A stretch of 64,000 nt of DNA from Ophiostoma sp. CBS 140.51 (taxonomy: Eukaryota; Ascomycota; Sordariomycetes; Ophiostomatales; Ophiostomataceae), in contig JANSLP010000081.1 in NCBI GenBank assembly GCA_029298735.1, positions 51,527-115,526 of the forward strand. The letters are read 5' to 3'. Every line of letters begins with the position of its first letter. The stretch's first letter is position 1. The notes beneath the pieces were generated by a model, which was not told where the DNA came from, did no database searches, and worked only from the letters and a program-made list of their open reading frames with translations. Positions 52,542 to 63,607 of this stretch are shown in pieces. The position numbers were made by a program, and so were the translations under genes.

Positions 52542-53703
52542 ATGGGCGTCGATCCTGGTCAGCCCATCAAATTCAGGGCTACGCCCAAGTACGCGACACT
52601 CAACTCAGACAATAAGGGCGGCCCCAAATATGGACATTACTCGGAGCTCGACCCGGTCTTTTCCTCCTTTAAAGATACTGCCGATGCCGCTGTGGCCAGT
52701 CTCTGGGGGCACGACGACTGGGATGCATTTCGTGCCGCCTGGAAAGTGCCCACCGCCTTGCCAGCGGACTGCCCGCAGCCTGGGACAGATGTCATCGAGT
52801 CGTACCAGGCGATTCCAATGCGAGATGGTGCAGAAATTGAGATCAAAGTCATGAAGTCGACTGAAAACGTCAACAAAAACAATGTTTGCGTCCTTCGTAT
52901 GCATGGCGGCGGCTGGTCTTTTGGCTGGCACGGCTCCGAAGCCGTCGAAAACTTGCACGCGGCCAGCCACCCCAATGTCGTGCTTGTCAGTATCGACTTT
53001 CGTTTGGCACCCGAGCACCGCTACCCGGTCCCGCTCAACGACTGTGTCGACACGCTCAAGTGGGTCAAGAAAAACGCCTCGTTACTCGACATCAACCCAG
53101 ACAAAATCGTCCTCCTAGGCGACAGCTCTGGCTCGAATCTGGCTTTAGCTTTGGCCCTCATAGCCCGCGACGAGAACATTCCGGGAATTATTGGGATGAT
53201 GCTCGACTGGCCCAATGGATGCCACCCTATGTTCTACCAAAAACTGCGCGACGAGCAAGGCTTTGAGCTCGAGAGCTTTGTGCAGAACCACGACGCCTCG
53301 GTCATTAATGCTTACATTCTCGAGTTTTGCTGGGATGCCTATGTCCCCGAAGACGATGCCCATCCGGACCCGTACCACTCGCCTCTTTTGGCCGATTCGT
53401 TCAAAGGGCTGCCGCAAGCTTGTATGTTTTTCTGTACTTTTTCTATTTTTTTTCATCTCTTCGCCTTCTAACCTCTGTCCAACTCTAGTCATCCAAATTG
53501 CTGGCTATGACCCTATTCGTGACGAAGGCCTGGCCATTTCTGAGAAGCTTAGGAGAGATGGCGTCCCGGCAGAGACGCATGTGTACAAGGGACTACCGCA
53601 CTGCTTTTCCATATTGTTCGGGGATCTGACCCAGTCAAAACAGTTTCAGGCACGGCAGAATGCGTTCCTGGATAGGGTGATCAAGGAAGCCAACGAGAAA
53701 TAA
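52542..53703 (+). CDS. Alpha/beta hydrolase, fold-3 (hormone-sensitive-lipase-like)
   Basis: Esterase/lipase of 364 residues. Exons are 52542-53421 and 53489-53703 (intron with TTCTAAC and CTAG acceptor). Seen: the oxyanion motif HGGGWSFG (from about residue 121), VSIDFRLAPEHRYPVPLNDCVD, the nucleophile GDSSGSN (Ser about 195), IQIAGYDPIRDEG with the catalytic Asp just after the intron, and LPHCF with the His. No signal peptide is seen, so it is probably cytosolic. It would hydrolyse short acyl esters or lactones. It converges on a second gene of the same fold 50 bases away; sequence between the two is clearly different, so they are not recent copies. Confidence 0.87.
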
Positions 53704-53753
53704 GTAGACGTATATACATACTAGATGTATTTGAAATGTTTCTCGTGGATATT

Positions 53754-54815
53754 TTACTTCATAAACTTTTTAACCGCATCGATGGCATCCTCCACCAACA
53801 TTTTCCCCTTGTCCATGACTCTGCTTCTGTTAGTACTTTCATATCATAAAAAATCGAATATGTGCGTGTAGACTCACCCATCCAAGGCTAGAATCGAGTG
53901 TGTGCAACCTCTGAGGATTTGCAGCTCTGCCTTCACACCCAGTCCTTGCAGCTTCTCAGCAAATGCAATACCTTCCGGTGCCAACAGATCTTGTTCAGAG
54001 ACGGCCATCCACGTTGGCGGCATCTTTTCGAGAAGCTCTTCTGGGGCCAGATTTGGCGAGGCATACCAGTTGCTCCAGTCTTTGGTGTCTGGCATGTACA
54101 TCCGCCGATACCAGAGCATACGGGAGGGCGTTAACCAGGGTGCGGTCTCAGCATTTGTTTTCCAGACCGTGTCGGCCGTGGAGGTGTTGTCTACCACGGG
54201 GACAATACACAAACAGCCTTTGAGTGGTGAGGTTCCCAGAGCCTCGATTTGTCGTAGAACAGCAACACAGCTCAAGTTGGCACCAGCTGATGTTCCTCCC
54301 ACAGCTACTCGCGATGCATCGCCTCCAATCCGTTCTGCCCCCTCTTTGGAGGACACGTACTTCAGTGCTGCATAGGCATCGTCGACGGCTGCCGGAAAGC
54401 GGTCCTCGGGGGCCAGCCGGTAGCCGACAGAACACACAACCACACCAGCGCCCTCGCACACTCTTGTACAAAAGTCATTTTCGCTCTCGATGCCGCCAAT
54501 CGCCCAGCCGCCGCCGTGGCACCAGAGGAAGATGGGGTACCCTGAGGGGGGTGGTGCATCCTTTGGTGTGAAGACTCGTACGGGAAACGTTGTTACTCCA
54601 TCAAGTGTCGGCATGTCAATGTCTTCGGTCTTGCCAACTGGGACGACATCGAGCGTGCCCGGCGGCAAAGACGGCTGTGTGCGGGCACTACCATCCCACA
54701 CTTTGGAGTCGTCTGTCTGGACGTACTGCATGTTTGCATCGTGGAAAGCGACGTACTGTGGGTCGAGGAGTAGCCGTACTGCAGCGTGCAGTGGCTGGTA
54801 GATGTGGCGGGACAT
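53754..54815 (-). CDS. Alpha/beta hydrolase, fold-3 (second gene)
   Basis: Esterase/lipase of 334 residues. Exons on the minus strand are 54815-53878 and 53820-53754; the intron (GT-AG, TACTAAC) adds a short last exon ending in KKFMK that a single-frame reading would miss. Motifs: WCHGGGWAIGG (oxyanion), CSVGYRLAPEDRFPAAVDDAYAALKYV, GGTSAGANL (nucleophile Ser), AVSEQDLLAPEG (Asp) and GCTHSIL (His). This is the arrangement of fungal and bacterial acetyl-hydrolase-type esterases. No signal peptide is seen. The substrate is unknown. Confidence 0.87.
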
Positions 54816-55360
54816 GGCTATGGGATGTTTGTGATTGATGAGATGGTGGATTTGGAAGGGATGTAATGGCCGTGAAAATTTTAATTGAACAACAAATAAA
54901 TTGTCAAATAAGTTTTATATATGAATAATTTCAAATAAAATAGTATAGGAAATTGAATTCAAAGTAAACAAAGGATCATGATAAGATTATTCTGTTTGAT
55001 GTCATCGCAAACTCGTGCATGACAATTCAACGAATGCGGATGGACGGTGTGAGTTGGCATTTGCCCCTCACCTTTTTGACTTGCCGGATGACTGCCGGAA
55101 GGTACATGAACCTCCAAATTGCCTGCCGGAATAGCGCTCAAACATACCTTTTTAGCGCTAAAGTCCCCACCCGCAGCCCGCTTAGGCCTGGCCATCCATA
55201 CAAAGAGCGCTGCTACCAATTACACTAAGCCGACGGCACCTTCCCGACATCGCAACACAATTGACACCAACAACAACTCGACATCAACATCATCTCTTCA
55301 AAACTACGTTGAAGTCACAACTTCCACCTCATAAACACCTCTCTTTTCACCCACTACAAA
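54816..55360. promoter_or_regulatory. Divergent promoter, hydrolase 2 / isochorismatase-fold gene
   Basis: 545 bases. A tRNA-like A-box on the minus strand near 55210 was considered and rejected. No gene is seen. Confidence 0.4.
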
Positions 55361-56029
55361 ATGGACAACCACGCCGAGGCCAAGTCGTACGCTGCATCCG
55401 GCTACGGCCGCCGCATGGGCTGGGGAAACAAGCCGGCCCTGTTGCTGATTGACATTTGCAAAGCCTACTGGACGCCTGGATCACCGCTCGATCTGTCTGC
55501 CAACAAAGAGGCAGTGGGTGTCCCTGCCAGCGCTGAACGTCTGGTGAAAGCCGCCCGCGAAGGTTGCTGCCCCGTCGCCTGGACCGTCGTCGAGTACACC
55601 CAGCCGGACATGTCGGACGCCGGTCTGTTTTGGCATAAGGCCAAGACGCTCGAGGTGTGGCAAGTCGGGAGTGAGCTGAACCAGAAGGGGCTGGCGGACT
55701 TCGTCAGTGAGCGCCTTACGCCACAACCGGGGGACATCGTCGTCAAAAAACGATATGCCAGCGGTTTCTTTGGCACGACTCTCGCCACGGAACTGGCCGT
55801 CAAGGGCATCGACACCGTTGTGGTCTGTGGTGTGAGCACGAGTGGATGTGTGCGGGCGTCGACACTGGATGCGATGCAGAGCGGGTTCCGGCCCATGGTG
55901 GTGCCGTCGGCATGTGGTGACCGCTCCAAGGCAATACAGGATGCCAACCTGTTTGATCTGGACTCGAAGTATGCGGACGTGGTTACAGAAGAAGAGGCAC
56001 TGGAGAAGTTTCTGGCAGGGTGGAAGTAG
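55361..56029 (+). CDS. Isochorismatase-fold cysteine hydrolase (N-carbamoylsarcosine amidase-like)
   Basis: 222 residues, intronless. The Cys-hydrolase triad is visible: LLLIDICKAYW with Asp 31, IVVKKRYASGFFGT with Lys 129 or 130, and CGVSTSGCVRAS with nucleophile Cys 163, followed by VVPSACGDRS. The N-terminal YGRRMGWGNKPALL and the FWHKAKTLEVWQVGSEL segment are those of the carbamoylsarcosine/maleamate amidase branch. It would cleave an amide or carbamoyl bond of a small substrate in the cytosol. It is tail-to-tail with the following dehydrogenase gene. Confidence 0.87.
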   Translation: MDNHAEAKSYAASGYGRRMGWGNKPALLLIDICKAYWTPGSPLDLSANKEAVGVPASAERLVKAAREGCCPVAWTVVEYTQPDMSDAGLFWHKAKTLEVWQVGSELNQKGLADFVSERLTPQPGDIVVKKRYASGFFGTTLATELAVKGIDTVVVCGVSTSGCVRASTLDAMQSGFRPMVVPSACGDRSKAIQDANLFDLDSKYADVVTEEEALEKFLAGWK

Positions 56030-56144
56030 AGTGAGCAATGAGTGATATTTTGGAGCGTGTACACAGACAACTTTGTTCTATTTATTTAATTCCAATTTAA
56101 ATTATCCCAAACGCCGTGACGCCGCTGCCTACGGAATGCACACC

Positions 56145-57137
56145 CTACGAAATGGGCGCCATGCCGCCGTTGGGGTGCATGACCTGTCCCGTCATGTAGC
56201 TGCTGTCTTGTGAAGCTAGGAAGACGTAGCTTGTAGCCACCTCGACTGGTTGTCCCCACCTCTTAAAGGCCGTGTTCTCCGGCATCAACTTTTGCGACTC
56301 CTTGCTGAGTGCCGACACAATCAAGGGCGTCCAGATGGGACCAGGTGCTACGCCGTTGACACGCACACCATTCTTGGCCTGCTGGTTGGCCAGTGTGCGC
56401 GTAAATGTGACGAGGCCACCCTTGGTGACAGAGTAGTCAAGGTGTGTGGCCGGGCCGACATAGGCATCCACCGACACCGTGCTGATGACGCTGCCCTTGC
56501 TCTTCTGGAGGTGGGGCAGAGCGTACTTTGTGACGAAAAAGGGCGCCGTCAGGTTGATGGCCATGGTGTGGTTGTACTGCTCCTCGGTAATGTCGGCAAT
56601 GTCAGACTGCTCCAGCTGGTAGGCGGCATTGTTGACCAGAATGTCGAGGCCGCCGAGGGCACTGACGGCCTGCTCGACGATTGCCTTGGGTGCACCCTCC
56701 GTCGTCAGGTCTCGTGAAATCAAAAAGACTTTGCCGCCGTTCTTCTCGACCTGCTCCTTGGTGTGCACGGCATCCTCGAGCTCAGAAGGCAAATGTGCAA
56801 TGGCCATGTTGGCTCCTTCCATGGCATATAGGATGGCCACGGCACGTCCAATGCCCGAGTCGCCACCCGTTATCAGGGCCCGTTTGCCAAGCAGCTTGCC
56901 AGCTGGACGGTACAACTGGTAGCACCCATCTTCTGTCGGAAGATGGGTCTTGACAGGCTGCGGGTCGAGATCACGTTCCAGACCGGGAGCAGGCTGAGTT
57001 TGTTGCTTGATCTTGTAGTCGGACGAGTATTTTGTCTTGTTGGCGTCGGTCGAGTTGCTGGCGTCGTTGCCGTCAGCGCCAATATTAGCAGTGAGCTTCT
57101 GGGCCACCTCCTTGGCCTTATCGAATGCAGCAGCCAT
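56145..57137 (-). CDS. Short-chain dehydrogenase/reductase (YghA/YhdF-like, long N-terminus)
   Basis: Classical SDR of 330 residues, intronless. A head of about 75 residues (PAPGLERDLDPQPVKTHL, DGCYQLYRPAGKLLGKRALI) is typical of the YghA/YhdF group. Cofactor loop TGGDSGIGRA, NNAAYQ after beta-4, the catalytic ISTVSVDAYVGPATHLDYSVTKGG (Ser, Tyr-x3-Lys) and VNGVAPGPIWTPL complete the site. The end GQVMHPNGGM is usual for the family. It reduces or oxidises a small carbonyl/alcohol with NAD(P); bacterial relatives respond to stress. The substrate is unknown. Confidence 0.9.
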   Translation of the reverse strand: MAAAFDKAKEVAQKLTANIGADGNDASNSTDANKTKYSSDYKIKQQTQPAPGLERDLDPQPVKTHLPTEDGCYQLYRPAGKLLGKRALITGGDSGIGRAVAILYAMEGANMAIAHLPSELEDAVHTKEQVEKNGGKVFLISRDLTTEGAPKAIVEQAVSALGGLDILVNNAAYQLEQSDIADITEEQYNHTMAINLTAPFFVTKYALPHLQKSKGSVISTVSVDAYVGPATHLDYSVTKGGLVTFTRTLANQQAKNGVRVNGVAPGPIWTPLIVSALSKESQKLMPENTAFKRWGQPVEVATSYVFLASQDSSYMTGQVMHPNGGMAPIS

Positions 57138-57675
57138 TGTGATGTGTGATGTGTTGTGTTGTGCTGTTCGTGGTGTTTTGTGATGTGAATTGGTTGGGTA
57201 AATCTCGTGCTGTCGTAATCTTGTGTTTTGAATACTTATGATTGAAGCTTAAACTTAACTTGTTACAAGTTTGTACGAACTGAGCAGTATTTCAATCACA
57301 AATTCCATTGCAAAATGTCCCTTAAATACACGCTGAGCTCTGACGTGATCCAGGGGCGTCGAATCGGAGTTTACATTCGATGACGTTAAAGATCGCCGGT
57401 AGTGCGACTTACACCAAAGACTCGTCGACGTTATTGGCCGCTGTTCCATAAAACCGTTTCTCCACAACATGTAATGCAACGACATTCGCCCCCTTTGATA
57501 GGAAACAAAGACTATCTCGTAGAGCTCCAAATCCGACCTGGAAAGTTATTCCATAGAGGTTCTCTGACAGTGAAAAAAATATGGATCATTTACAAGAGAA
57601 TGATGTGCTATCGTAGTAACGTCAGGATAAAATTGTAAGGCGGCATCGAGAGACAATCTGGACTGCATCTACTCT
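57138..57675. other. Spacer upstream of the SDR / downstream of the decayed locus
   Basis: 538 bases. SDR promoter, then AT-rich sequence. No gene is seen. Confidence 0.4.
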
Positions 57676-60021
57676 TCACTCAATCCCCTGCAAGGGAGAC
57701 GTCGCTGCCTTGTTGCGACCGCAGAACTCGATCCAGCCGGCAGTAACGCCAGTCAAGTTCAGGCCCGGGTTCACGTCCTTGCGCACAACGATCTTCCAGA
57801 CTCCAAAGGGTCCAATGGGGGGCTTGTCAGCAGCACCGGGCACACTAGGTCCACCAGCATAGTCATGCTCAATGTCCTGACGGCCGTAGACAGGATCCGG
57901 GGCACCAGAAAAGATACCTTTGGTCTCATTAAACTTTATCGTTTCGTACGAAAACTGCATCGTGACGGGTGTATGTCGAAACACACAAGGCTTGCCATCG
58001 GGCGTCCAGATGGTGTCATCGCCACACTGTGTGATCTTGACCCGCAAAGGGTAGCGAGGATGTGGTGCGTCTGGATCGTGGGCAGAGACGGTAGCGTTGA
58101 GCAGCCACACCCTGACCTGCGTGACACGAACATTGGCCATATCGAGAAAGTCAGTATGAGCTTGGGGCGTGATGGTCAACAGCGCCTCGTTGGTCTCCTG
58201 CAGGCTCTCAATGGCGCTGGCCTTGAGCGATACACAGATGCCTTCACCCAGAAACGACTTGTCCTCGGGCCACGAATGCCATCCACCCGACTGGAATCCC
58301 TCGTACGACTTTTCAAACAGGCCGAGGAGAGTCTCTTGGTGCAGACGCAGCTGGAGTGATCCGTCCATGGGTCCCGGCGGTGCAACGTCACGCTCTTGAC
58401 GGGCATGGGTCCCCAAAAGGACAAGGCACGAGCTTGGTTGTTGATCTCCTGCATGATTTGCAGCAGATATTCCCGCTTCAGCCTCTTGAGCCAAAAGTAG
58501 ACGGCCGGCAGCGACGGGGTCAGACCCAAAACATGCTCGCCGGGCCGCTGGGCTTCAGACACATAGTGGCGGTGCACGGCCTCGAGCTTGTGCAATGTTT
58601 CAATGAGGCCATTGTAGTGCAGCACGTCGCCATTGCGTTTGGTAACGACGGCTAGAAACGCCGCCAGCCGCTTCTTGACCTCGCCGGCAATTTCTGGCAC
58701 CCTCTCAGTAAAGTCCCAAGATCTGTTCAATGTCAGTGGCCGTCGTAAAGATTTTGGCTTATCCCGGGTCGTCGGCCGTCAAGTCGCCTTTTTTCATCGT
58801 CGCAAACGTGGCCGCCAGACTCGATAGGCTGCCCTCGCACGTGCCGATCTGGAGAACGACAAACGATTTTTTGATGAGGTTAGCGCGGGCGTCTTCAACT
58901 TTGGTCCCGGCCTTGTACACAATATCGGCAGCCTGGACAGCAGCAGTAAACCCCTCGGGCGCCATGGACAGCATCGACATGGCCTCCATGACGCTGTCGG
59001 GTGTAATGTTGAATTGTGTGCGGATGGCGTCTTGCATTTTCTGCAGAGAGGCTCCGGAGACAGCCCGAGCCGCGATAAACTTTGGCCGGGACAGTTCAAT
59101 GGCATCGGCCGCCTGTTCCAGCTCACCGCCGGCCTTGAGAATGCTGTCGATCTATGCCGTCGCTGCACGCTCCATGGCGCCGTTGGCTATTTGCACCTGT
59201 TCCAGTTGATTCTCTGTGATTTGCTGCTTCTGTTCCGCATGAGCATACTCTTTGAACGTAGCCTCCACGTCCTTGAAGCGCTCAATCATTGTGTCGACTC
59301 GGTTGCCATAGTAGGCCAGAGACAGACACGGCACCCAGACATCGGAATGGCCCCACAGGTCTTGGTTGAGACGGATGCCGTTGAGCCGGCGCTGTGCAGT
59401 CGAATAGATCCGGTCCAGCTGGGCCAAGGTGTCGGTTGTCAATGCGTAGCTGGAATCGAGATTTTGCAGGGCATTGGCAAGGGGAGATGAAGTGCGAAGG
59501 TTGTTTTCTTTTGCTTTGTCTTTGACCATCAGATCTAGAAACCCTAGTCGTTTTGTGAGTTTTGTGTAGTGCTGAACTGCTTGCGGATACTGGAATATGT
59601 CGCCCGTAAAGTAGAGCCGGTCGGCCTTGTCGAGCAGCATCTGGCACTGCTCCGGAGAGACAATGGCCTGGTCAATAAGACAGTCTGTCTTTTGCCCTGT
59701 CGACGATAGAGACACGAGCTGTGCATGTGCCTTGTTGCTGGGCTGGTCCTTGCCTTGGGCACCACTTTTGTCCTGCGCTGTACGCCGACTCCCTCCAGGG
59801 CCTCCATGGCCACCTGCGAGGTGGCAGACTTCATTGACAAAACCCATGGGCTCGTTCATCATCGATCTACGGAGTGCATCGAGAAAGGTTGTCCGCACAT
59901 TATCCATGGAGAGTGGCCTATCTGCTGTTGCCGCCGTGCCTGTAGTGAGAATGGCCAGTGCCTCTTCCCCAAGGCGCTTGAAACACATGGTTGCATGGTC
60001 AACGAAGCCCGTCACTTCCAT
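57676..60021 (-). pseudogene. Large helical protein gene, broken by stops and frameshifts
   Basis: Coding sequence reads on the minus strand from 60021 to 57676 but is interrupted: in-frame stops at 59152-59154 (TAG) and 58759-58761 (TAA), and frame changes near 58715 and 58370. Coding character continues across each break and no splice signals fit. An N-terminal part (to about 59500) is followed by long amphipathic helices (YAHAEQKQQITENQLEQVQI, IIEDQ-like regions, EIAGEVKKRLAAFLAVV). The last 250 codons look like a beta-rich domain (YPLRVKITQCGDDTIW, FGVWKIVVRKDVNPGLNL). I do not recognise the family; helical bundle plus beta-sandwich is seen in some pore-forming and Tc-type proteins, but that is only a shape resemblance. 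It is divergent from the gene at 60063, 41 bases away. Confidence 0.65.
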
Positions 60022-60062
60022 TCCATTCTGTAACTTCACACCACCCGCACCCAACAGATACA

Positions 60063-63000
60063 ATGGCCTTTGAGAGGTCGTTTGACGACGGCCCTGACGG
60101 TCTCGTCAGTCTCATGAATGGATGTGATACCCTGAACGGCTGGGATGTCTTGATGTCCTACTCTCTTGTGCAGCTCAATGCCTTGTTGGCCGAGCGTGCC
60201 ACATGTCTCAAGTTGAACACGACCATTACTTGGGAGGCCGAGTCGACCGATCCGCTGGGACTCGTGCCGGACCACACGCTTGTTTTCAATGTGCAAATTC
60301 TGCAGCCGACACTCCGGTTTGTCGACACTAGAAATGCCGTGAAATTGACGTTTGGCTTGGCCGGGTCCTTTTATGCCAAGGATATGCCCGAGGTCCAGCC
60401 CAAACAGTTGCCCTCCGGACTGACGTGTGAGCTGGCGACCAGCCTGGTTAATGTTGCCGGCCAGTGGCACGACGAGGGATGGCAGCCTGCAACCGGCACT
60501 GCAGAGGCCGAAGGGCCGGTGGGCAATAACTGGGTGACCGTTCTCGAGCCTGGGGCAAGAGTCACTTGCGGCATCTGTGTCGACTTGACCCACTGCCGGG
60601 CTACACTGAGCCAGGCTCGGAGGCCAACATCAACACAAAGACGCTGGTCACGCTCAAGCCACTCGTTGCCACTTACATAGAGGAGCACTTTTCCAGCCAC
60701 GGTCTGCACCTGTGTCTGGCCGCCGTGGCTAACAGCTACGACGTCAATGACAAAACCTCGGAAGTGCTGCAGCCGACACAGTTCTGCTTCACGGTAGCCG
60801 GTGACGTGGTCATGATCTGGATTGGCCTCAAGGGCGGGCCCAACACTGGAACTCGCGCCTCGGGGCAGACTGGACTGGTCTTTGCACTCAACTCCAAGGC
60901 TGTCTCACCCATTCCTCTAGAAAGCACGGCCAGCATCATCTTCAGTCACAATACGATGGTAAATATGTTTTTGAAGCCGGCGTTGGCTGCCAGCCCGAGT
61001 GTTGACAACATAAAAGAAGTGGTTAGCACGTCGGTCAAGACAAACATCGGGCTCGTTTTCAAGTTTACACTTGTGTCTAATGCCATTGTGATTGACGAGG
61101 AAAAGGGCTCGGCGTCCAACATGTTTGGTGGCGAAGCCTCGTACCACGTGGATGGCTGTACGGCCAATATGAATGAGAAACTCGTCACGCTCAATGTACA
61201 TTGCAGAGATGAGAAGGACGAAGAAACAAAGCTGATTGCCTGGCCCTTGTCCCTTAAGTGGTCGACCGACGCAAAGAGAATCACAAACAGCAGCTCCTAT
61301 ACGTCACCAGAGGGAAACACATCGGACGAGTATGCCGTAGCCCACGTTACCTTCCACTATGGCGGCCACGGCGCATGGACGGCCAGCTCAGATCCCATCG
61401 ACCACCCCAACCTGCTTGGTGTCGTCTGGTCCCTGGATTCGGAGCTGAGTTTGACCATTGCTCCCGAGAAGCCGACGCTGTGGCAGTCCATTGCTGGCCA
61501 CAAGACGAGCGACATCCCGGCCAAGTACGTCAACCTGCGGCCAGCCGCACCGGCACTCGACCTCACACTCAAGCCGCTGGACTATTTCTTGACAACAAAC
61601 CTCCTGCTCCCGGGTCAGCACGTCTTCCACGCTGACCCTCCTCTCCTCCAGTCAAAAATAGCGGCTTGGCCATCCCACGGGATGTGATTTTGACGGGAAG
61701 TGTGGCGCCCAACAGCAAATCCGCCAGTGTCGCACACCAAGCGGTACAAATCTACCATTTGTCAGTGGCCAGCATGTCAAACATATCAGAGACAATCTTT
61801 TCGCACAACGAGGCGCCTCAGAAGGCCAGCATGCCCACAATGGCTGATTTCAAGAATGCCCTGCTCAGTTTCCCAGCCAACAATCTCATGGGCGATTTTG
61901 TGCAGCTCATTGACAAGGTGGACGCCAATGCTGACGAGCCATTCAAGCCCATGGCGGGTCTTTTGGACAAGTATGGGTTTAGCCATCTGGGGGAGACGAA
62001 CCTAATGGAACTTTGGGGGACCAGTCTTGACAAGCTATTTGGTGACGGTGAGCCTGCTTCAAATGCCACGACGTCCACTGATTCAGTCACCTCGGTCGAC
62101 CTCCGTCTGTACGCCGGCTACTACATTGTCAACCAGCCCGTCGACGACCAGGGCGAACAGTTCCACGTACATCCGCACACGGGAGCCATTCGCATGCGCG
62201 GCAAAGATGTCGTGCCTCTGCAGAGCTACGATGTCGAGAACAAGCGTGTGGGCGTGACATGGCAGCTGAGGATGGGACGCGTCATCAACACCTACTCGGT
62301 CTCCTTCAGCGTCGTGGCCGACAAGCAGACATTGTCCTTGGGCTTGATATGTCTGGGCACTATTTGTGAGGGAGACGGCCCTGCACAGACCTTTGAGGCC
62401 TACAGCAAGAATCACAAGCGTGGCCCTGCTCCTGTGCAGAGGGTCGCTCATGACAAAACTGGACTTTATCAACACCAACAACAACAGCACCATTACCGAA
62501 AACAACAACTCCGCCGCTGATGCATCATCGTATACCACCACCATCTACAATATTGTGCAAGTCGCTTCCATCGCCGTCGGCCAGGGTCCCTATTTCTGGA
62601 AGGTCACAGACTACAAGAAGAAGATTAAGACTCAGATCCACATCATCTCCCAGCTCCAATTTGAACAAAACGGTCTCCATGACTTCACTGTCGGCGCGCT
62701 GGAACCGCTGGCACGCACCGAGTACGCCAAGCACGGCGGTCTTGTCGATGCAGCACTGGCGAGACCCGAGGAGCGAGTGAATGAGGCGGCCCGCGAATAC
62801 CTCGAGAGCAAGGTCCGGGACGACCCTCATCTGATTGAGGAAATGCCAACAGCGAGACCAAGCAGCGCGAGGTGCGCAACTACATTGCCGACAGCGTGCA
62901 CCAGACACTCAAAGAAGAAGCACCCCGGGAGCTCAACGGTGTCATCAAAAAGGTCTTTGAGGACGTCGTCGACAAGAATACCTCGCGCAACACGTTGAAT

Positions 63001-63507
63001 CCGGACCGCTACAAGTTGCTCCTAGAGTCGTTCCAAAAGGCCGACTGCAACCGCACAGTCGAACGTCTGCAGTCCCAGCCAACGCCCAACTCGCTGCACT
63101 TCACAGAAATGGCCGGCCAGAAGTCCATTGACGCGGCTCTGGCCGATCTGGCGCGTGTCACACATCAGACAACCGCAAAAGAGTACAAACAGGCCGTCAA
63201 CACTGTCAAGCTGACCAGGATTGAGAGAAAGGGCAAGGTGGATGCCAAACAGAAAGCTGCCTCAGCCCTTGCGCTCAAAGACAACAAGGCCAACCGTGAC
63301 GCGCTGGACCTGGCACAGCGGGAATTGACGAAAACTGACACCAAAATGAAGGAGGTGACGGAGCATCGGGAGAAGGCGCGTGTTGAAGAGAGACAAGCCA
63401 GAGAGCACCACGAGGTGCGCGAGAGAAAGAAACACCACACCGCGGAGCATATGGTAGAGAAGCGGCGGCACGTTATGAGTCGGTTAGTTGTTGACAGTGG
63501 GTCTTAG
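60063..63507 (+). pseudogene. Possible TULIP/P47-like protein gene with charged helical tail, broken by frameshifts
   Basis: Coding sequence runs about 3.4 kb, but the frame changes near 60590, 61645, 62450-62520 and 62860. At 61645 a 38-base intron (61616-61653) could formally restore the frame, but it is below the usual minimum; the others show no splice signals. The start (NGWDVLMSYSLVQLNALL) and the later GLAIPRDVILTG segment recall P47/OrfX-type TULIP lipid-binding proteins, which also occur outside clostridia; this rests on short motifs and needs a profile search. The 3' part (from about 62900) codes a very charged helix rich in Lys, Glu, Arg and His. A separate gene could start at ATG 62450. 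The decay matches that of the divergent neighbour. Confidence 0.55.
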
Positions 63508-63607
63508 TGATGGATAGGTTATAAAATTCAGTTTGTATTTAAAGATTCATCTGTATGCTTAACGATACTTATCTTGTTTGAATTGCGGTGTTTTGAAATA
63601 AGGTATG
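63508..63607. other. Short AT-rich junction
   Basis: AT-rich sequence between the decayed locus and the LINE stump. Confidence 0.4.

Noticed and set aside
55195..55245. tRNA-like A-box on the minus strand (TTAGTGTAATTGGTAGC) upstream of the isochorismatase-fold gene
   Set aside because: No matching T-arm with GGTTCRA at the right distance and no acceptor stem closes; a long-intron tRNA could only be forced with weak pairing.
61616..61653. 38-base intron in the + decayed gene
   Set aside because: It would restore the frame and has a good acceptor, but is shorter than the usual fungal minimum and removes family-like sequence; a frameshift is more likely.
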